The notes: generated by a model not told the origin, from the sequence alone. A stretch of 44,401 nucleotides of DNA from an uncultured Eubacteriales bacterium (GCA_900545175.1 UQYF01000023.1:1-44401), one strand, 5' to 3'. Shown: positions 25,644-34,579, counted from the stretch's first letter. A program made the numbers and translations.

Positions 25644-26516
25644 ATGAGGATAGTGATTGTTACAGGTATGTCCGGAGCCGGCAAGAGTACAGTACTTAAG
25701 ATGTTTGAGGACATTGGATATTATTGCGTTGACAATATGCCGATTGCACTTGTTGAGAAATTTGTTGAGCTTGCCGTGGCAGGCAATTCGGATTTGAAGA
25801 ATATTGCACTTGGTGTTGATATCAGGAGCGGTCAGGCATTTGCCGGTTTTGATGCTGTACTTGAACATATGAGCAACGCAGGTGTCAAATATGAGATACT
25901 TTTTCTTGACTGTGCGGATGCAGTGCTTGTAAAGCGTTACAAGGAGACAAGGCGCAGCCATCCACTTGCTGTCGGAGACAGGATTGACAAAGGCATTGCA
26001 CTTGAGAGAGAAGCGCTTGCATTCCTTAAGAAAAAGTCAGATTATATTATTGACACAAGTTCGCTTCTTACAAGAGATTTGAGACAGGAAATAGAGAGAA
26101 TTTTTGTTCAGAATGAGAAATATAACAATCTTTTTGTGACGATTCTCTCTTTTGGATTTAAATATGGGATTCCGGCGGATGCTGACCTCGTTTTTGATGT
26201 CAGATTTCTGCCTAATCCATACTATGTTGAAAAGCTTAAGCCGCTCACCGGCAATGATAAGCCTATACAGGATTATGTGATGGGCTGTCCACAGGCAGTG
26301 GAGTTCATGGATAAGCTTGAAGATATGATTAATTTTCTGATACCTAACTATATTTTAGAGGGTAAGAACAGCCTTGTCATTGCAATAGGCTGTACAGGAG
26401 GAAAGCATCGCTCAGTGACGCTTGCCAACGAATTATACAGGAGGCTTTCAGACAAGGATTACGGTATCAAGATTGAACACCGTGATATTATGCTTGATTC
26501 GCTTCGAAAAAAATAA
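25644..26516 (+). CDS. rapZ: RapZ/YvcJ nucleotide-binding regulator
   Basis: A P-loop protein of 290 residues. In E. coli RapZ steers decay of the small RNA GlmZ to control glucosamine-6-phosphate synthesis; B. subtilis YvcJ hydrolyses nucleotides and affects competence. The Walker A is GMSGAGKS (8-15); the conserved C-terminal domain has FDVRFLPNPYY, RPLTG-like KPLTGNDKPIQDYVM and IGCTGGKHRSV. ATG 25644 has AGGAGG at 25630-25635; the TTG six codons earlier overlaps that site. In B. subtilis the order is yvcJ-yvcK-yvcL(whiA)-crh; here whiA follows after 56 nt and no yvcK/glmR lies between them. Confidence 0.94.
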   Translation: MRIVIVTGMSGAGKSTVLKMFEDIGYYCVDNMPIALVEKFVELAVAGNSDLKNIALGVDIRSGQAFAGFDAVLEHMSNAGVKYEILFLDCADAVLVKRYKETRRSHPLAVGDRIDKGIALEREALAFLKKKSDYIIDTSSLLTRDLRQEIERIFVQNEKYNNLFVTILSFGFKYGIPADADLVFDVRFLPNPYYVEKLKPLTGNDKPIQDYVMGCPQAVEFMDKLEDMINFLIPNYILEGKNSLVIAIGCTGGKHRSVTLANELYRRLSDKDYGIKIEHRDIMLDSLRKK

Positions 26517-26572
26517 GCCTGAGATTTATATTTATATAGAGATAATAACAGAGGCGGATGGGATGGGTGCCG

Positions 26573-27523
26573 ATGTCATTTTCAAGTGATGTTAAAGTGG
26601 AACTGGCTGAATATATAACAGAAGCCAGACATTGCCTGATTGCGGAACTGTCTGCCATGCTCAGCATGAGTGCCAAAGTCAGGAAAAGAAAAGACGGTTT
26701 TGAGATTGTATCATCAACCGAGAACATAGCTGTAGCAAGGAAGCTGGCTACATATATAAAAAATGGTTTCGATTATATGCCGCGTATCAGTGTACGCTGT
26801 GCCGGACATGCAGGAAAGAATCATATTTATAAAGTGATGGTTGAAGAATGTGATGTGGCAGTGCAGATACTTATGGCGACCAAGCTTATGAGCGCAGAGG
26901 AAGAGCCATCAGAGGACCTGATGCCGAAGAATAATCTTGCTATCAGAAATGAGTGCTGCAAGAGAGCATTCATAAGAGGAGCATTTCTTACAGCGGGAAG
27001 CATGAGCGACCCGGAAAAGTTTTACCATTTTGAAATAGTATGCCCTACAGAACGAAAAGCTGAATTTATTCAGTCAATTCTTGTAGGCTTTACGTTTGAT
27101 GCACGAATAGTTCAGCGTAAAAGATATTACGTTGTCTATATAAAAGAAGGTGAGCAGATTGTGGACCTGCTTAATATCATGATGGCTCACCGGGCACTTC
27201 TAAATCTTGAGAATGTGAGAATACTTAAGGAAGTGCGCAATTCTATTAATAGGCAGGTCAACTGTGAGACTGCCAATCTTAACAGGACAGTTTCGGCGGC
27301 AGTCAAGCAGATAGAGGATATTAATTATATTAAAGATACAGTAGGGCTTGACAGTCTGAGCGAAGGACTCATGGAGATAGCAGTTTTAAGAGCGGAGAAT
27401 ACGGAAGTTTCGCTAAAAGAGCTGGGTCAGATGCTTTCGCCGCCTGTCGGAAAGTCGGGAGTTAATCACCGTCTCAGGAAAATCAGTGAGATTGCTGATG
27501 ATTTGAGGCAGAACAAATTATAA
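26573..27523 (+). CDS. whiA: DNA-binding protein WhiA
   Basis: Contains a degenerate LAGLIDADG homing-endonuclease fold at the N-terminus and a C-terminal helix-turn-helix. In Streptomyces it controls sporulation septation; in B. subtilis it affects division and chromosome segregation. From ATG 26573 the protein has 316 residues, the length I recall for B. subtilis WhiA, and begins MSFSSDVKVELA, the standard family start. An ATG at 26558 would add five residues but has GAGG only 3 nt away. The C-terminal block SLKELGQMLSPPVGKSGVNH then RLRKISEIADDL is the expected DNA-binding part. It is followed after 22 nt by the HPr paralogue, as in the B. subtilis yvcL-crh arrangement. Confidence 0.95.
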   Translation: MSFSSDVKVELAEYITEARHCLIAELSAMLSMSAKVRKRKDGFEIVSSTENIAVARKLATYIKNGFDYMPRISVRCAGHAGKNHIYKVMVEECDVAVQILMATKLMSAEEEPSEDLMPKNNLAIRNECCKRAFIRGAFLTAGSMSDPEKFYHFEIVCPTERKAEFIQSILVGFTFDARIVQRKRYYVVYIKEGEQIVDLLNIMMAHRALLNLENVRILKEVRNSINRQVNCETANLNRTVSAAVKQIEDINYIKDTVGLDSLSEGLMEIAVLRAENTEVSLKELGQMLSPPVGKSGVNHRLRKISEIADDLRQNKL

Positions 27524-27545
27524 AAAGATATGGAGAGTATGTATC

Positions 27546-27803
27546 ATGATTCAGAAGAATATCAAAATTCAGATTCCAACCGGTTTAGAGGCAAGACCTG
27601 TAGCGGTCTTGGTACAGATTGCAAGCAAGTATGAGAGCTCAATTTTTATTGAATCGGGAACTAAGAAAGTAAATGCAAAGAGCATTATGGGTATGATGGC
27701 ACTCGGACTTGAAGCTGATGAAGAGATTACTGTGATTGCTGACGGTAAGGATGAAGAGAAAGCAATAAAAGGAATCGAAGAGTTCATCACATCTGCTAAA
27801 TAA
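27546..27803 (+). CDS. crh: Crh-like HPr paralogue with Glu15 in place of the phospho-histidine
   Basis: An HPr-fold protein of 85 residues. The phosphotransfer histidine of HPr (GIHARP, His15) is GAG = Glu15 here (TGLEARPV), so it cannot carry phosphate from enzyme I to sugar permeases. The regulatory site is intact: VNAKSIMGMM with Ser46 at the exact position used by HprK. B. subtilis Crh has Gln15 and the same neighbourhood (whiA-crh), so a regulatory role as a CcpA co-effector after Ser46 phosphorylation is the natural reading. hprK lies 3 kb upstream in the same direction. The start is supported by GGAG at 27532-27535. The symbol is by analogy; it may be annotated simply as HPr family. 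A true HPr must be encoded elsewhere if the cell has a PTS. Confidence 0.88.
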   Translation: MIQKNIKIQIPTGLEARPVAVLVQIASKYESSIFIESGTKKVNAKSIMGMMALGLEADEEITVIADGKDEEKAIKGIEEFITSAK

Positions 27804-27814
27804 TATATTATATT

Positions 27815-27848
27815 AAAAAAGCTCCTTAGCTCTGTCTGAGGAGTTTTT
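27815..27848 (+). terminator. Terminator of the hprK-crh block
   Basis: CTCCTTAG (27822-27829) pairs with CTGAGGAG (27836-27843), one G-T pair, flanked by A-run and TTTTT. It lies 12 nt after the HPr stop. Confidence 0.9.
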
Positions 27849-27881
27849 GCATATATGTAATTAATTTTAGTGGAGGTACTT

Positions 27882-30800
27882 ATGGAGTTTACACATTTAC
27901 ATGTGCATACAGAATACAGTCTGCTTGATGGTTCAAGCAAGATAAAAGAGCTTCCGGCAAGAGCTAAGGAGCTGGGGATGGACAGCCTTGCAATCACAGA
28001 CCATGGTGTAATGTACGGTGTTATAGATTTTTACCGCGCATGCAGGGCGGCTGGAATCAAGCCTATAATCGGCTGTGAAGTCTATGTGGCACCGGGGTCG
28101 AGGTTTGACAAGGAAGCGGTAGGTCAGGGTGATGACAGATACTACCATCTTGTGCTTCTTGCCGAGAATAATACAGGATATGCCAATCTGATGAAGATAG
28201 TGTCGCGAGGCTTTACCGAAGGCTTTTATTACAAACCGAGAGTTGACTATGAAGTCCTTACAAAATATCATGAAGGTATTATCGCACTCAGTGCATGTCT
28301 TGCCGGTGAAGTTGCAAGAGATATCACAAGAAATAACTATGAGGAAGCTAAGAAGGCAGCACTTCATTATCAGGAGATTTTTGGTGAAGGCAATTTCTTC
28401 TTAGAGCTTCAGGACCATGGAATACCTGCGCAGAGGCTTGTAAATCAGGAGCTTATGAGAATGAGCCGTGAGACAGGGATAGAGCTTGTGTGCACAAATG
28501 ATATACATTATACATTTGCAGATGATGCCGAAGCACATGACCTTCTTTTGTGCTTGCAGACAGGAAAAAAGGTGACGGATGAGGACAGAATGCGCTATGA
28601 AGGCGGGCAGTATTACTGCAAATCGCAGCAGGAGATGGCTGCACTCTTTCCGTATGCTCCTCAGGCTCTTGAAAATACGCATAAAATAGCAGACAGATGT
28701 AATGTGGAGATAGAGTTCGGGCATACCAAGCTCCCGAAATATGAAGTGCCGGATGGGTATGATTCATGGACATATCTTCTTCACTTGTGCAATGAAGGTC
28801 TTGTAAAAAGATATGGTGACAAAGCAGAGCTTCACAGGGAGAGACTTGACTATGAGCTTGGCGTAATAAAAACCATGGGATATGTTGACTATTTTCTCAT
28901 TGTGTGGGATTTTATCAATTATGCTAAGCAGAATGGGATAGCTGTAGGACCCGGAAGAGGGTCAGGAGCCGGAAGCATAGTTGCATATTCGCTTGCAATC
29001 ACGGATATTGATCCAATAAGGTATAATCTGCTCTTTGAGCGTTTTTTAAATCCTGAGAGAGTGTCAATGCCTGATATAGACGTTGACTTCTGTTTTGAAC
29101 GCCGTCAGGAAGTGATTGATTATGTTGTGAGAAAATATGGCAAAGATAAAGTGGTACAGATTGTGACATTCGGTACGCTTGCAGCTAAGGCGGTTATCCG
29201 CGATGTGGGAAGAGTGCTTGATATGCCATATGCAGATGTGGACAGAGTTGCCAAGCTTGTCCCGAATGAGCTTGGAATAACTCTTGATAAGGCACTTTCC
29301 GGAAGTCAGGATTTTAAAGTATTATATGACAATGACCCGGAAGTGAAGCATCTTGTTGATATGGCGCGCAGACTTGAAGGACTGCCTAGAAATACTTCAA
29401 TGCATGCAGCCGGAGTTGTTATATGCCAGAAAGCGGCTGATGAGTTCGTTCCACTGTCAAGGGGCGGGGATGGGACGATAACTACACAGTATACCATGAC
29501 TACTCTCGAAGAACTGGGACTTCTCAAGATGGATTTTCTTGGACTTAGGACACTGACGGTAATACAGGATGCGGTCAAGCTTGTAAATAAAGCTCATCCG
29601 GGTACACTTGATATAGATAAGATTGATTATGATGATCAGAGCGTGATGGAGCTTATAGGCTCCGGGCATACGGAAGGAATCTTCCAGCTTGAAAGTCCTG
29701 GAATGAAGAACTTCATGAAGGAATTAAAGCCAAAGAGCCTTGAAGATATAACAGCCGGAATATCACTATACCGTCCGGGCCCGATGGATTTCATCCCTAA
29801 ATATTTAAAAGGCAAGAATAATCCTCAGGAAATAGAGTACGAGTGTCCTCAGCTTGAGAGCATATTAAGCACAACCTACGGCTGTATTGTCTATCAGGAG
29901 CAGGTTATGCAGATTGTGCGTGACCTTGCGGGCTACACGCTTGGAAGAAGTGATCTTGTGCGGCGTGCAATGTCAAAAAAGAAGGCGGCAGTGATGGAGA
30001 AGGAACGCCAGAACTTTATATATGGCAATAAGGAGGAAGGCGTTCCCGGCTGTATCGCAAATGGAATTTCGGAGGAAACAGCAAAGACTATATATGACAA
30101 TATGACGGATTTTGCCAAGTATGCATTTAACAAGTCACATGCTGCATGCTATGCAGTGGTATCTTACCAGACAGCGTACCTTAAATGCCATTATCCGAAG
30201 GAATTTTTTGCGGCACTTATGACAAGTGTGCTTGCAAACAGCTCGAAAATAGCATCATACGCCTATACTTGCAGACAAATGGGAATAGATATCCTTCCGC
30301 CGAATATAAATGAAGGTGAAGGTAATTTCTCCGTTGCAGAAAATGGAATCATGTACGGTTTGTCGGCACTAAAGAGCCTTGGAAGACCGGTGATAGATGC
30401 TATTATTGAGGAGCGCGAAGCGAACGGAAAATTTACGGGGCTTGAGGATTTTGTGAGCAGGCTTTCAGGCAGGGAAGTCAATAAAAGGACACTGGAAAGC
30501 TTCATAAAGTCGGGAGCTTTTGACTGCTTTGGTGTAAACAGGCACCAGATGATGCTTGTATATGCCGATATCATTGATAATATAACCAATGAAAGAAAGA
30601 ATAATATAGCAGGTCAGATGTCTCTTTTTGACATGTTTGAAGAAAAGCATGATAAAGTCAACATGCCGAATGTGCCGGAATATGACAAGGAACAGCTTCT
30701 TGCCTATGAAAAAGAAGTTCTCGGCGTGTATGTAAGCGGTCATCCTATGGATGACTATGACGCATTGTGGCGCAGGCACATAACAAATGTGAGCCTGGAT

Positions 30801-31322
30801 TTTATTAATGAAGAGGATAATCCGCCTAAGGTAAGCGAAGGCGAGAAGGTTACAATCGGAGGCATAATAACAGGAAAGAGCGTAAAGAATACAAGCACAG
30901 GAAAGCTCATGGCATATATTACGCTAGAGGATGTGCTTGGGGCTGTTGAGGTTATAGTATTCCCACGCGATTATGAAAAATATAAGGATAAGCTTCTTGA
31001 GGACAATAAGGTATTTATTGAAGGACGTGTAAATATAAAGGAGGATGAGAACGGAAAAATTGTCTGCTCGTCAGTCACAGCCTTCAATGAGATACCAAGA
31101 GTCTGCTGGTTACAGTTTGCCAATAAACAGGCATATCTTGATGCACAGCCTGAGCTTGACAGTATCATTGCTTCCTCAGATGGCAATGACACGGTTACGA
31201 TTTATTGCAGAGAGGAAAAACAGCGCAAGGTTCTTCCTAAGAGCCAGAGTATCATGGCAGATGGCGATACACTAAAGAGGCTTGTTGACAGATTTGGTGC
31301 CGCCAATGTAAAGGTCGTATAA
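27882..31322 (+). CDS. dnaE: DNA polymerase III alpha subunit DnaE
   Basis: A replicative C-family polymerase of 1,146 residues. Domains in order: PHP (FTHLHVHTEYSLLDG, AITDHGVMYG), palm with GPGRGSGAGS and the catalytic PDIDVDF (D398, D400, D402), the long finger region, tandem HhH, and a C-terminal OB-fold (VTIGGIITGKSVKNTSTGK, VEVIVFPRDYEKY). ATG 27882 is chosen over GTG 27870 because GGAGG at 27872-27876 precedes it by about 5 nt. In Firmicutes DnaE works beside PolC, extending primers on the lagging strand; PolC is not in this window. The following intergenic region holds the pfkA promoter, as is common for the dnaE-pfkA pairing. Confidence 0.96.
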   Translation: MEFTHLHVHTEYSLLDGSSKIKELPARAKELGMDSLAITDHGVMYGVIDFYRACRAAGIKPIIGCEVYVAPGSRFDKEAVGQGDDRYYHLVLLAENNTGYANLMKIVSRGFTEGFYYKPRVDYEVLTKYHEGIIALSACLAGEVARDITRNNYEEAKKAALHYQEIFGEGNFFLELQDHGIPAQRLVNQELMRMSRETGIELVCTNDIHYTFADDAEAHDLLLCLQTGKKVTDEDRMRYEGGQYYCKSQQEMAALFPYAPQALENTHKIADRCNVEIEFGHTKLPKYEVPDGYDSWTYLLHLCNEGLVKRYGDKAELHRERLDYELGVIKTMGYVDYFLIVWDFINYAKQNGIAVGPGRGSGAGSIVAYSLAITDIDPIRYNLLFERFLNPERVSMPDIDVDFCFERRQEVIDYVVRKYGKDKVVQIVTFGTLAAKAVIRDVGRVLDMPYADVDRVAKLVPNELGITLDKALSGSQDFKVLYDNDPEVKHLVDMARRLEGLPRNTSMHAAGVVICQKAADEFVPLSRGGDGTITTQYTMTTLEELGLLKMDFLGLRTLTVIQDAVKLVNKAHPGTLDIDKIDYDDQSVMELIGSGHTEGIFQLESPGMKNFMKELKPKSLEDITAGISLYRPGPMDFIPKYLKGKNNPQEIEYECPQLESILSTTYGCIVYQEQVMQIVRDLAGYTLGRSDLVRRAMSKKKAAVMEKERQNFIYGNKEEGVPGCIANGISEETAKTIYDNMTDFAKYAFNKSHAACYAVVSYQTAYLKCHYPKEFFAALMTSVLANSSKIASYAYTCRQMGIDILPPNINEGEGNFSVAENGIMYGLSALKSLGRPVIDAIIEEREANGKFTGLEDFVSRLSGREVNKRTLESFIKSGAFDCFGVNRHQMMLVYADIIDNITNERKNNIAGQMSLFDMFEEKHDKVNMPNVPEYDKEQLLAYEKEVLGVYVSGHPMDDYDALWRRHITNVSLDFINEEDNPPKVSEGEKVTIGGIITGKSVKNTSTGKLMAYITLEDVLGAVEVIVFPRDYEKYKDKLLEDNKVFIEGRVNIKEDENGKIVCSSVTAFNEIPRVCWLQFANKQAYLDAQPELDSIIASSDGNDTVTIYCREEKQRKVLPKSQSIMADGDTLKRLVDRFGAANVKVV

Positions 31323-31347
31323 GTTATAATAAAATTAAATTATACTA

Positions 31348-31376
31348 TTGAAAATAATTTGATTTAGGGGTATTAT
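31348..31376 (+). promoter_or_regulatory. Putative sigma-A promoter of pfkA
   Basis: TTGAAA (31348-31353), a 17-nt spacer and TATTAT (31371-31376). The leader would be about 68 nt with GGAGG before the start codon. Confidence 0.6.
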
Positions 31377-31450
31377 AAGTAAAAAATGACTTTGTTAAAT
31401 TTTTCACTGTTTAAAGAAGACTTTTAAACATCGGTAGAACGGAGGATATT

Positions 31451-32425
31451 ATGGCTAAGGAAATTAAGACAATCGGTGTGCTCACAAGCGGCGGCGATGC
31501 GCCGGGAATGAATGCTGCAATTCGTGCAGTTGTTCGTACAGCTATTGCAAAAGGACTTAAAGTTAAGGGAATTTTAAAAGGTTACAACGGACTTCTCAAT
31601 GAAGAAATCATTGATATGGATGCGCTCAGTGTTGCCGACATCATCCATAGAGGAGGTACAATTCTCTATACTGCTAGATGTCTTGAGTTTATCACTCCTG
31701 AAGGTCAGCAGAAAGCTGCCGATATATGTAAGAAACATGGTATAGATGGTCTTATTGTAATCGGTGGTGATGGTTCATTCCGTGGTGCACAGAAGCTTGC
31801 TGCACTTGGAATTAATACAATAGGTGTTCCGGGAACCATTGACTTAGATATCGCATGTACAGATTATACAATTGGTTTTGATACAGCAATCAACACCGCA
31901 ATGGAAGCTATCGACAAGATAAGAGATACATCTACATCACATGAAAGATGCAGTATTATCGAAGTTATGGGACGTAATGCAGGATATATTGCATTATGGT
32001 GTGGTATTGCCAACGGAGCTGAGGATATCCTGCTTCCGGAGCGCTACAATAATGATGAACAGACTCTTATCAACAGCATTATCAATAACCGTAAGAAGGG
32101 TAAGAGACACCATATTATAATAAATGCCGAGGGTATCGGACATTCGAGCAGCATGGCAAGAAGAATTGAGGCTGCAACAGGCATTGAGACAAGAGCAACT
32201 ATTCTTGGACATATGCAGCGAGGCGGAAGTCCTACATGTAAGGACAGAATGTACGCATCAATTATGGGAGCTTATGCGGTCGACTGCCTTATCGCCGGCA
32301 AGAGCAAGAGAGTTGTAGCACATTCACATGGCGAGTTCGTTGATTATGATATTGATGAAGCACTTGCAATGAAGAAGGATATTGATGAATATCAGTACAC
32401 AATAAGCAGGAATTTAGCAAGATAG
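31451..32425 (+). CDS. pfkA: 6-phosphofructokinase (ATP-type)
   Basis: Phosphorylates fructose 6-phosphate to fructose 1,6-bisphosphate in glycolysis. It has 324 residues. TSGGDAPGMNAAIR and GGDGS (105-109) are present; the glycine after GGD marks ATP rather than pyrophosphate as donor. The catalytic loop reads PGTIDLDIACTDYTIGFDT, with D131 and D133 kept but Leu132 where most PfkA have Asn (TIDND). EVMGRNAGYIAL and HMQRGGSPT complete the active and effector sites. The product series feeds the HprK/Crh signal made by the upstream block. The next gene starts 10 nt after the stop, so the two are co-transcribed. Confidence 0.94.
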   Translation: MAKEIKTIGVLTSGGDAPGMNAAIRAVVRTAIAKGLKVKGILKGYNGLLNEEIIDMDALSVADIIHRGGTILYTARCLEFITPEGQQKAADICKKHGIDGLIVIGGDGSFRGAQKLAALGINTIGVPGTIDLDIACTDYTIGFDTAINTAMEAIDKIRDTSTSHERCSIIEVMGRNAGYIALWCGIANGAEDILLPERYNNDEQTLINSIINNRKKGKRHHIIINAEGIGHSSSMARRIEAATGIETRATILGHMQRGGSPTCKDRMYASIMGAYAVDCLIAGKSKRVVAHSHGEFVDYDIDEALAMKKDIDEYQYTISRNLAR

Positions 32426-32434
32426 GAAAAGGTA

Positions 32435-33205
32435 ATGATTACAAGTACATCAAATTCACAGATAAAAAATGTAATTAACCTCATCAAAAAGTCTAAGGAC
32501 CGTAAGGTCCAAGGACTTTTTGTTGTTGAAGGGAAGAGAATGTTCGAGGAGACACCAAAGGAGAGAATTGACAGTCTTTTTATCTCTGAGAGCTACGAAA
32601 AAGAGAATCGACAGTCGCTTTCGGGATATTCATATGAGACAGTATCGGATGAAGTTTTTTCACATATGTCTGATACAAAGACTCCACAGGGGATTATGGC
32701 TCTTGTGAAAATGTCCGGATATTCCGTAGAAGATATGATTCATGGAGATAATCCTCTCATAATGATTCTTGAGAATCTTCAGGATCCCGGAAATCTCGGC
32801 ACAATAATAAGAACTGCCGAGGGAGCCGGAGTTGACGGAATAATAATGACTTCGGGAACCGTAGATATATATAATCCTAAAGTAATACGCTCTACGATGG
32901 GGGCAATGTACCGGATGAAGTTTGCATATACGGATGACCTTGCAGGCACAGTTAAGCTGTTAAAGAGCAAAGGTATAATAACATACGCGGCACATCTTAA
33001 GGGTGCTGTCGATTATGTGAAATGTGATTATACGAAGGGAACTGCTTTCTTCATAGGAAATGAAGGAAACGGACTTACGGATGAGGCGACAGACCTCGCC
33101 GACAGGAAGATAATCATACCGATGAAGGGAAAATTAGAATCATTAAATGCCGCTGTAAGCGGTGCATTGCTTATGTATGAAGCGGCCAGACAGAGAAGGG
33201 GTTGA
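32435..33205 (+). CDS. SpoU/TrmH-family RNA 2'-O-methyltransferase
   Basis: A knotted (SPOUT) S-adenosylmethionine-dependent methyltransferase of 256 residues that modifies ribose in rRNA or tRNA. The N-terminal substrate-binding domain (GLFVVEGKRMFEE) is followed by motif 1 LENLQDPGNLGTIIRTAEGAG, motif 2 FFIGNEGNGLTDE and motif 3 IPMKGKLESLNAAVSGALLM. The exact target base is unknown. ATG 32435 has AGGAAAAGG just upstream. A terminator-like hairpin lies within its first 30 codons. The stop codon overlaps the -35 of the next gene's promoter. Confidence 0.92.
   Translation: MITSTSNSQIKNVINLIKKSKDRKVQGLFVVEGKRMFEETPKERIDSLFISESYEKENRQSLSGYSYETVSDEVFSHMSDTKTPQGIMALVKMSGYSVEDMIHGDNPLIMILENLQDPGNLGTIIRTAEGAGVDGIIMTSGTVDIYNPKVIRSTMGAMYRMKFAYTDDLAGTVKLLKSKGIITYAAHLKGAVDYVKCDYTKGTAFFIGNEGNGLTDEATDLADRKIIIPMKGKLESLNAAVSGALLMYEAARQRRG
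32486..32520 (+). other. Terminator-like hairpin inside the methyltransferase coding region
   Basis: AAAAAGTC-taa-GGACC (32486-32501), a GTAA tetraloop of the stable GNRA type, then GGTCC-aag-GACTTTTT. The outer 8-bp and inner 5-bp stems are perfect and the structure ends in Ts. It begins 51 nt into the gene. It may trim pfkA transcripts or simply be a coding coincidence. Confidence 0.4.
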
Positions 33206-33230
33206 CAATTCCGGCATAAGTTGTTACAAT
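33202..33230 (+). promoter_or_regulatory. Near-consensus sigma-A promoter of the SleB-type hydrolase
   Basis: TTGACA (33202-33207), a 17-nt spacer and TACAAT (33225-33230). The -35 overlaps the stop codon of the methyltransferase. A dyad TGTTAC/GTAACA (33222-33241) spans the -10. Confidence 0.75.
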
Positions 33231-33283
33231 AAGGCGTAACATTTCTTAACAATTTTGTAACAATTAATAATGGAGAGTTGAAG

Positions 33284-34579
33284 ATGAGAAGGAACAAGAA
33301 GTTTTACGTGTACATGATGCTCTTTGTAGTACTCATTGCACAGCTTGCGTTTTCAGGTAAGGCACTTGCAGGCACTGATGTAGCGGCATCGGTTGACAAG
33401 GCAGAAGCTGACACGCAGGCAGACGGCACTGTAGCCCTTTACAATTCAGACAATTTATCAGAGAATACCAATGTAGCGGCATTTGCTTTAGAAGCCGGTG
33501 CGGTTAACGACAATGAGGCACAGCAGGCTCAGGTAGAACCAAGGATAGTATATAACAGTACACTTGCACCGGACGGTGAGATAGTCGATGAGCTTACGGT
33601 AAGTACAGGAAAAAGTGATTTTGAAAATAAGGTTATTTCTTACTGTGAAGACAGAATCAACATCTATTCAGAGCCGGATGACACATCAGAGGTTGTAGGC
33701 TGTATGTATTCACGTTCACAGGCCGACATTATAGAGAAGGGTGAGGTATGGACCAAGATATCCTCCGGAAATGTTGCCGGTTATGCCAAGAACACATATC
33801 TGCTCTTTGGAGAGGAAGCAGACATGGTTGCTCCGTTCATAGGAGATAAGACAACTGTTGTGGAAGCAGATGAGCTTCCGGTATATGCTTCGGCAGATGA
33901 GAACAGTACAGTCATTGCGACATTCTATGCAGGTGAGACAATAAGTGCATATGAAGAGATTGGAAACTGGGTTCTTGTAGAATGTGAGAACGGTTACGGT
34001 TATGTGCAGGATGTAGGAATAAGTTCCACATACGATCTTGCCACTGCATGGACTGTAGATGAAGAGAATGCATATATAGCCGAGCAGGCGAGAATAGAGG
34101 CGGAGAGAAGGGAAGCTGAGCGTGTAGCAGCTGCTAAGGCGGCAATGTCTCAGAGCACCAGCATCGGCAGAACTACCAATGCTTCAATGAGTGCCAGTGA
34201 TTCGGAAGTATATCTTCTTGCTTGTATCATAGAGTGGGAAGCCGGCTGGGAGCCTTACGAGGGCAAGCTTGCAGTTGCAAATGTTGTGCTCAACAGAGTG
34301 AGAAGTTCAAGATTCCAGCAGAATACGATAACAGATGTCATATATGCTCCAGGACAGTTTGCCGGTGTAGTTGATGGCAATGGCAACGTATCGGAGCGTT
34401 TTGCGGCACTTCTTGCAAACGGTCCATCACATCAGGAATCATACACAGCGGCAGGAGAAGCTCTTGCAGGTGTTAATAACATTGGAGATTACCTTTTCTT
34501 TATCAGTGTTAAGAAAGCAAATTATGCAAGATATTCACAGTATACAGTCTTAAATAACCATTGCTTTTACTCATATTAA
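33284..34579 (+). CDS. Secreted cell-wall hydrolase, two SH3-like domains plus SleB-type catalytic domain
   Basis: A protein of 431 residues with a signal peptide (MRRNKKFYVYMMLFVVLIAQ, cleavage likely after KALA). Two bacterial SH3-like repeats follow: about 108-170 (INIYSEPDDTSEVVGCMYSRS, VWTKISSGNVAGYAKNTYLL) and about 182-246 (LPVYASADENSTVIATFYAG, NWVLVECENGYGYVQ). After an Ala/Glu-rich linker comes the hydrolase_2/SleB domain (about 305-431) with IIEWEAGWEPYEGKLAVANV and VVLNRV; E317 is a likely catalytic acid. Such enzymes cleave peptidoglycan; SleB degrades spore cortex, but the SH3 pair suggests a vegetative or general wall role. ATG 33284 has GGAGAG at 33272-33277. Monocistronic between its own promoter and terminator. 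Confidence 0.88.
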   Translation: MRRNKKFYVYMMLFVVLIAQLAFSGKALAGTDVAASVDKAEADTQADGTVALYNSDNLSENTNVAAFALEAGAVNDNEAQQAQVEPRIVYNSTLAPDGEIVDELTVSTGKSDFENKVISYCEDRINIYSEPDDTSEVVGCMYSRSQADIIEKGEVWTKISSGNVAGYAKNTYLLFGEEADMVAPFIGDKTTVVEADELPVYASADENSTVIATFYAGETISAYEEIGNWVLVECENGYGYVQDVGISSTYDLATAWTVDEENAYIAEQARIEAERREAERVAAAKAAMSQSTSIGRTTNASMSASDSEVYLLACIIEWEAGWEPYEGKLAVANVVLNRVRSSRFQQNTITDVIYAPGQFAGVVDGNGNVSERFAALLANGPSHQESYTAAGEALAGVNNIGDYLFFISVKKANYARYSQYTVLNNHCFYSY

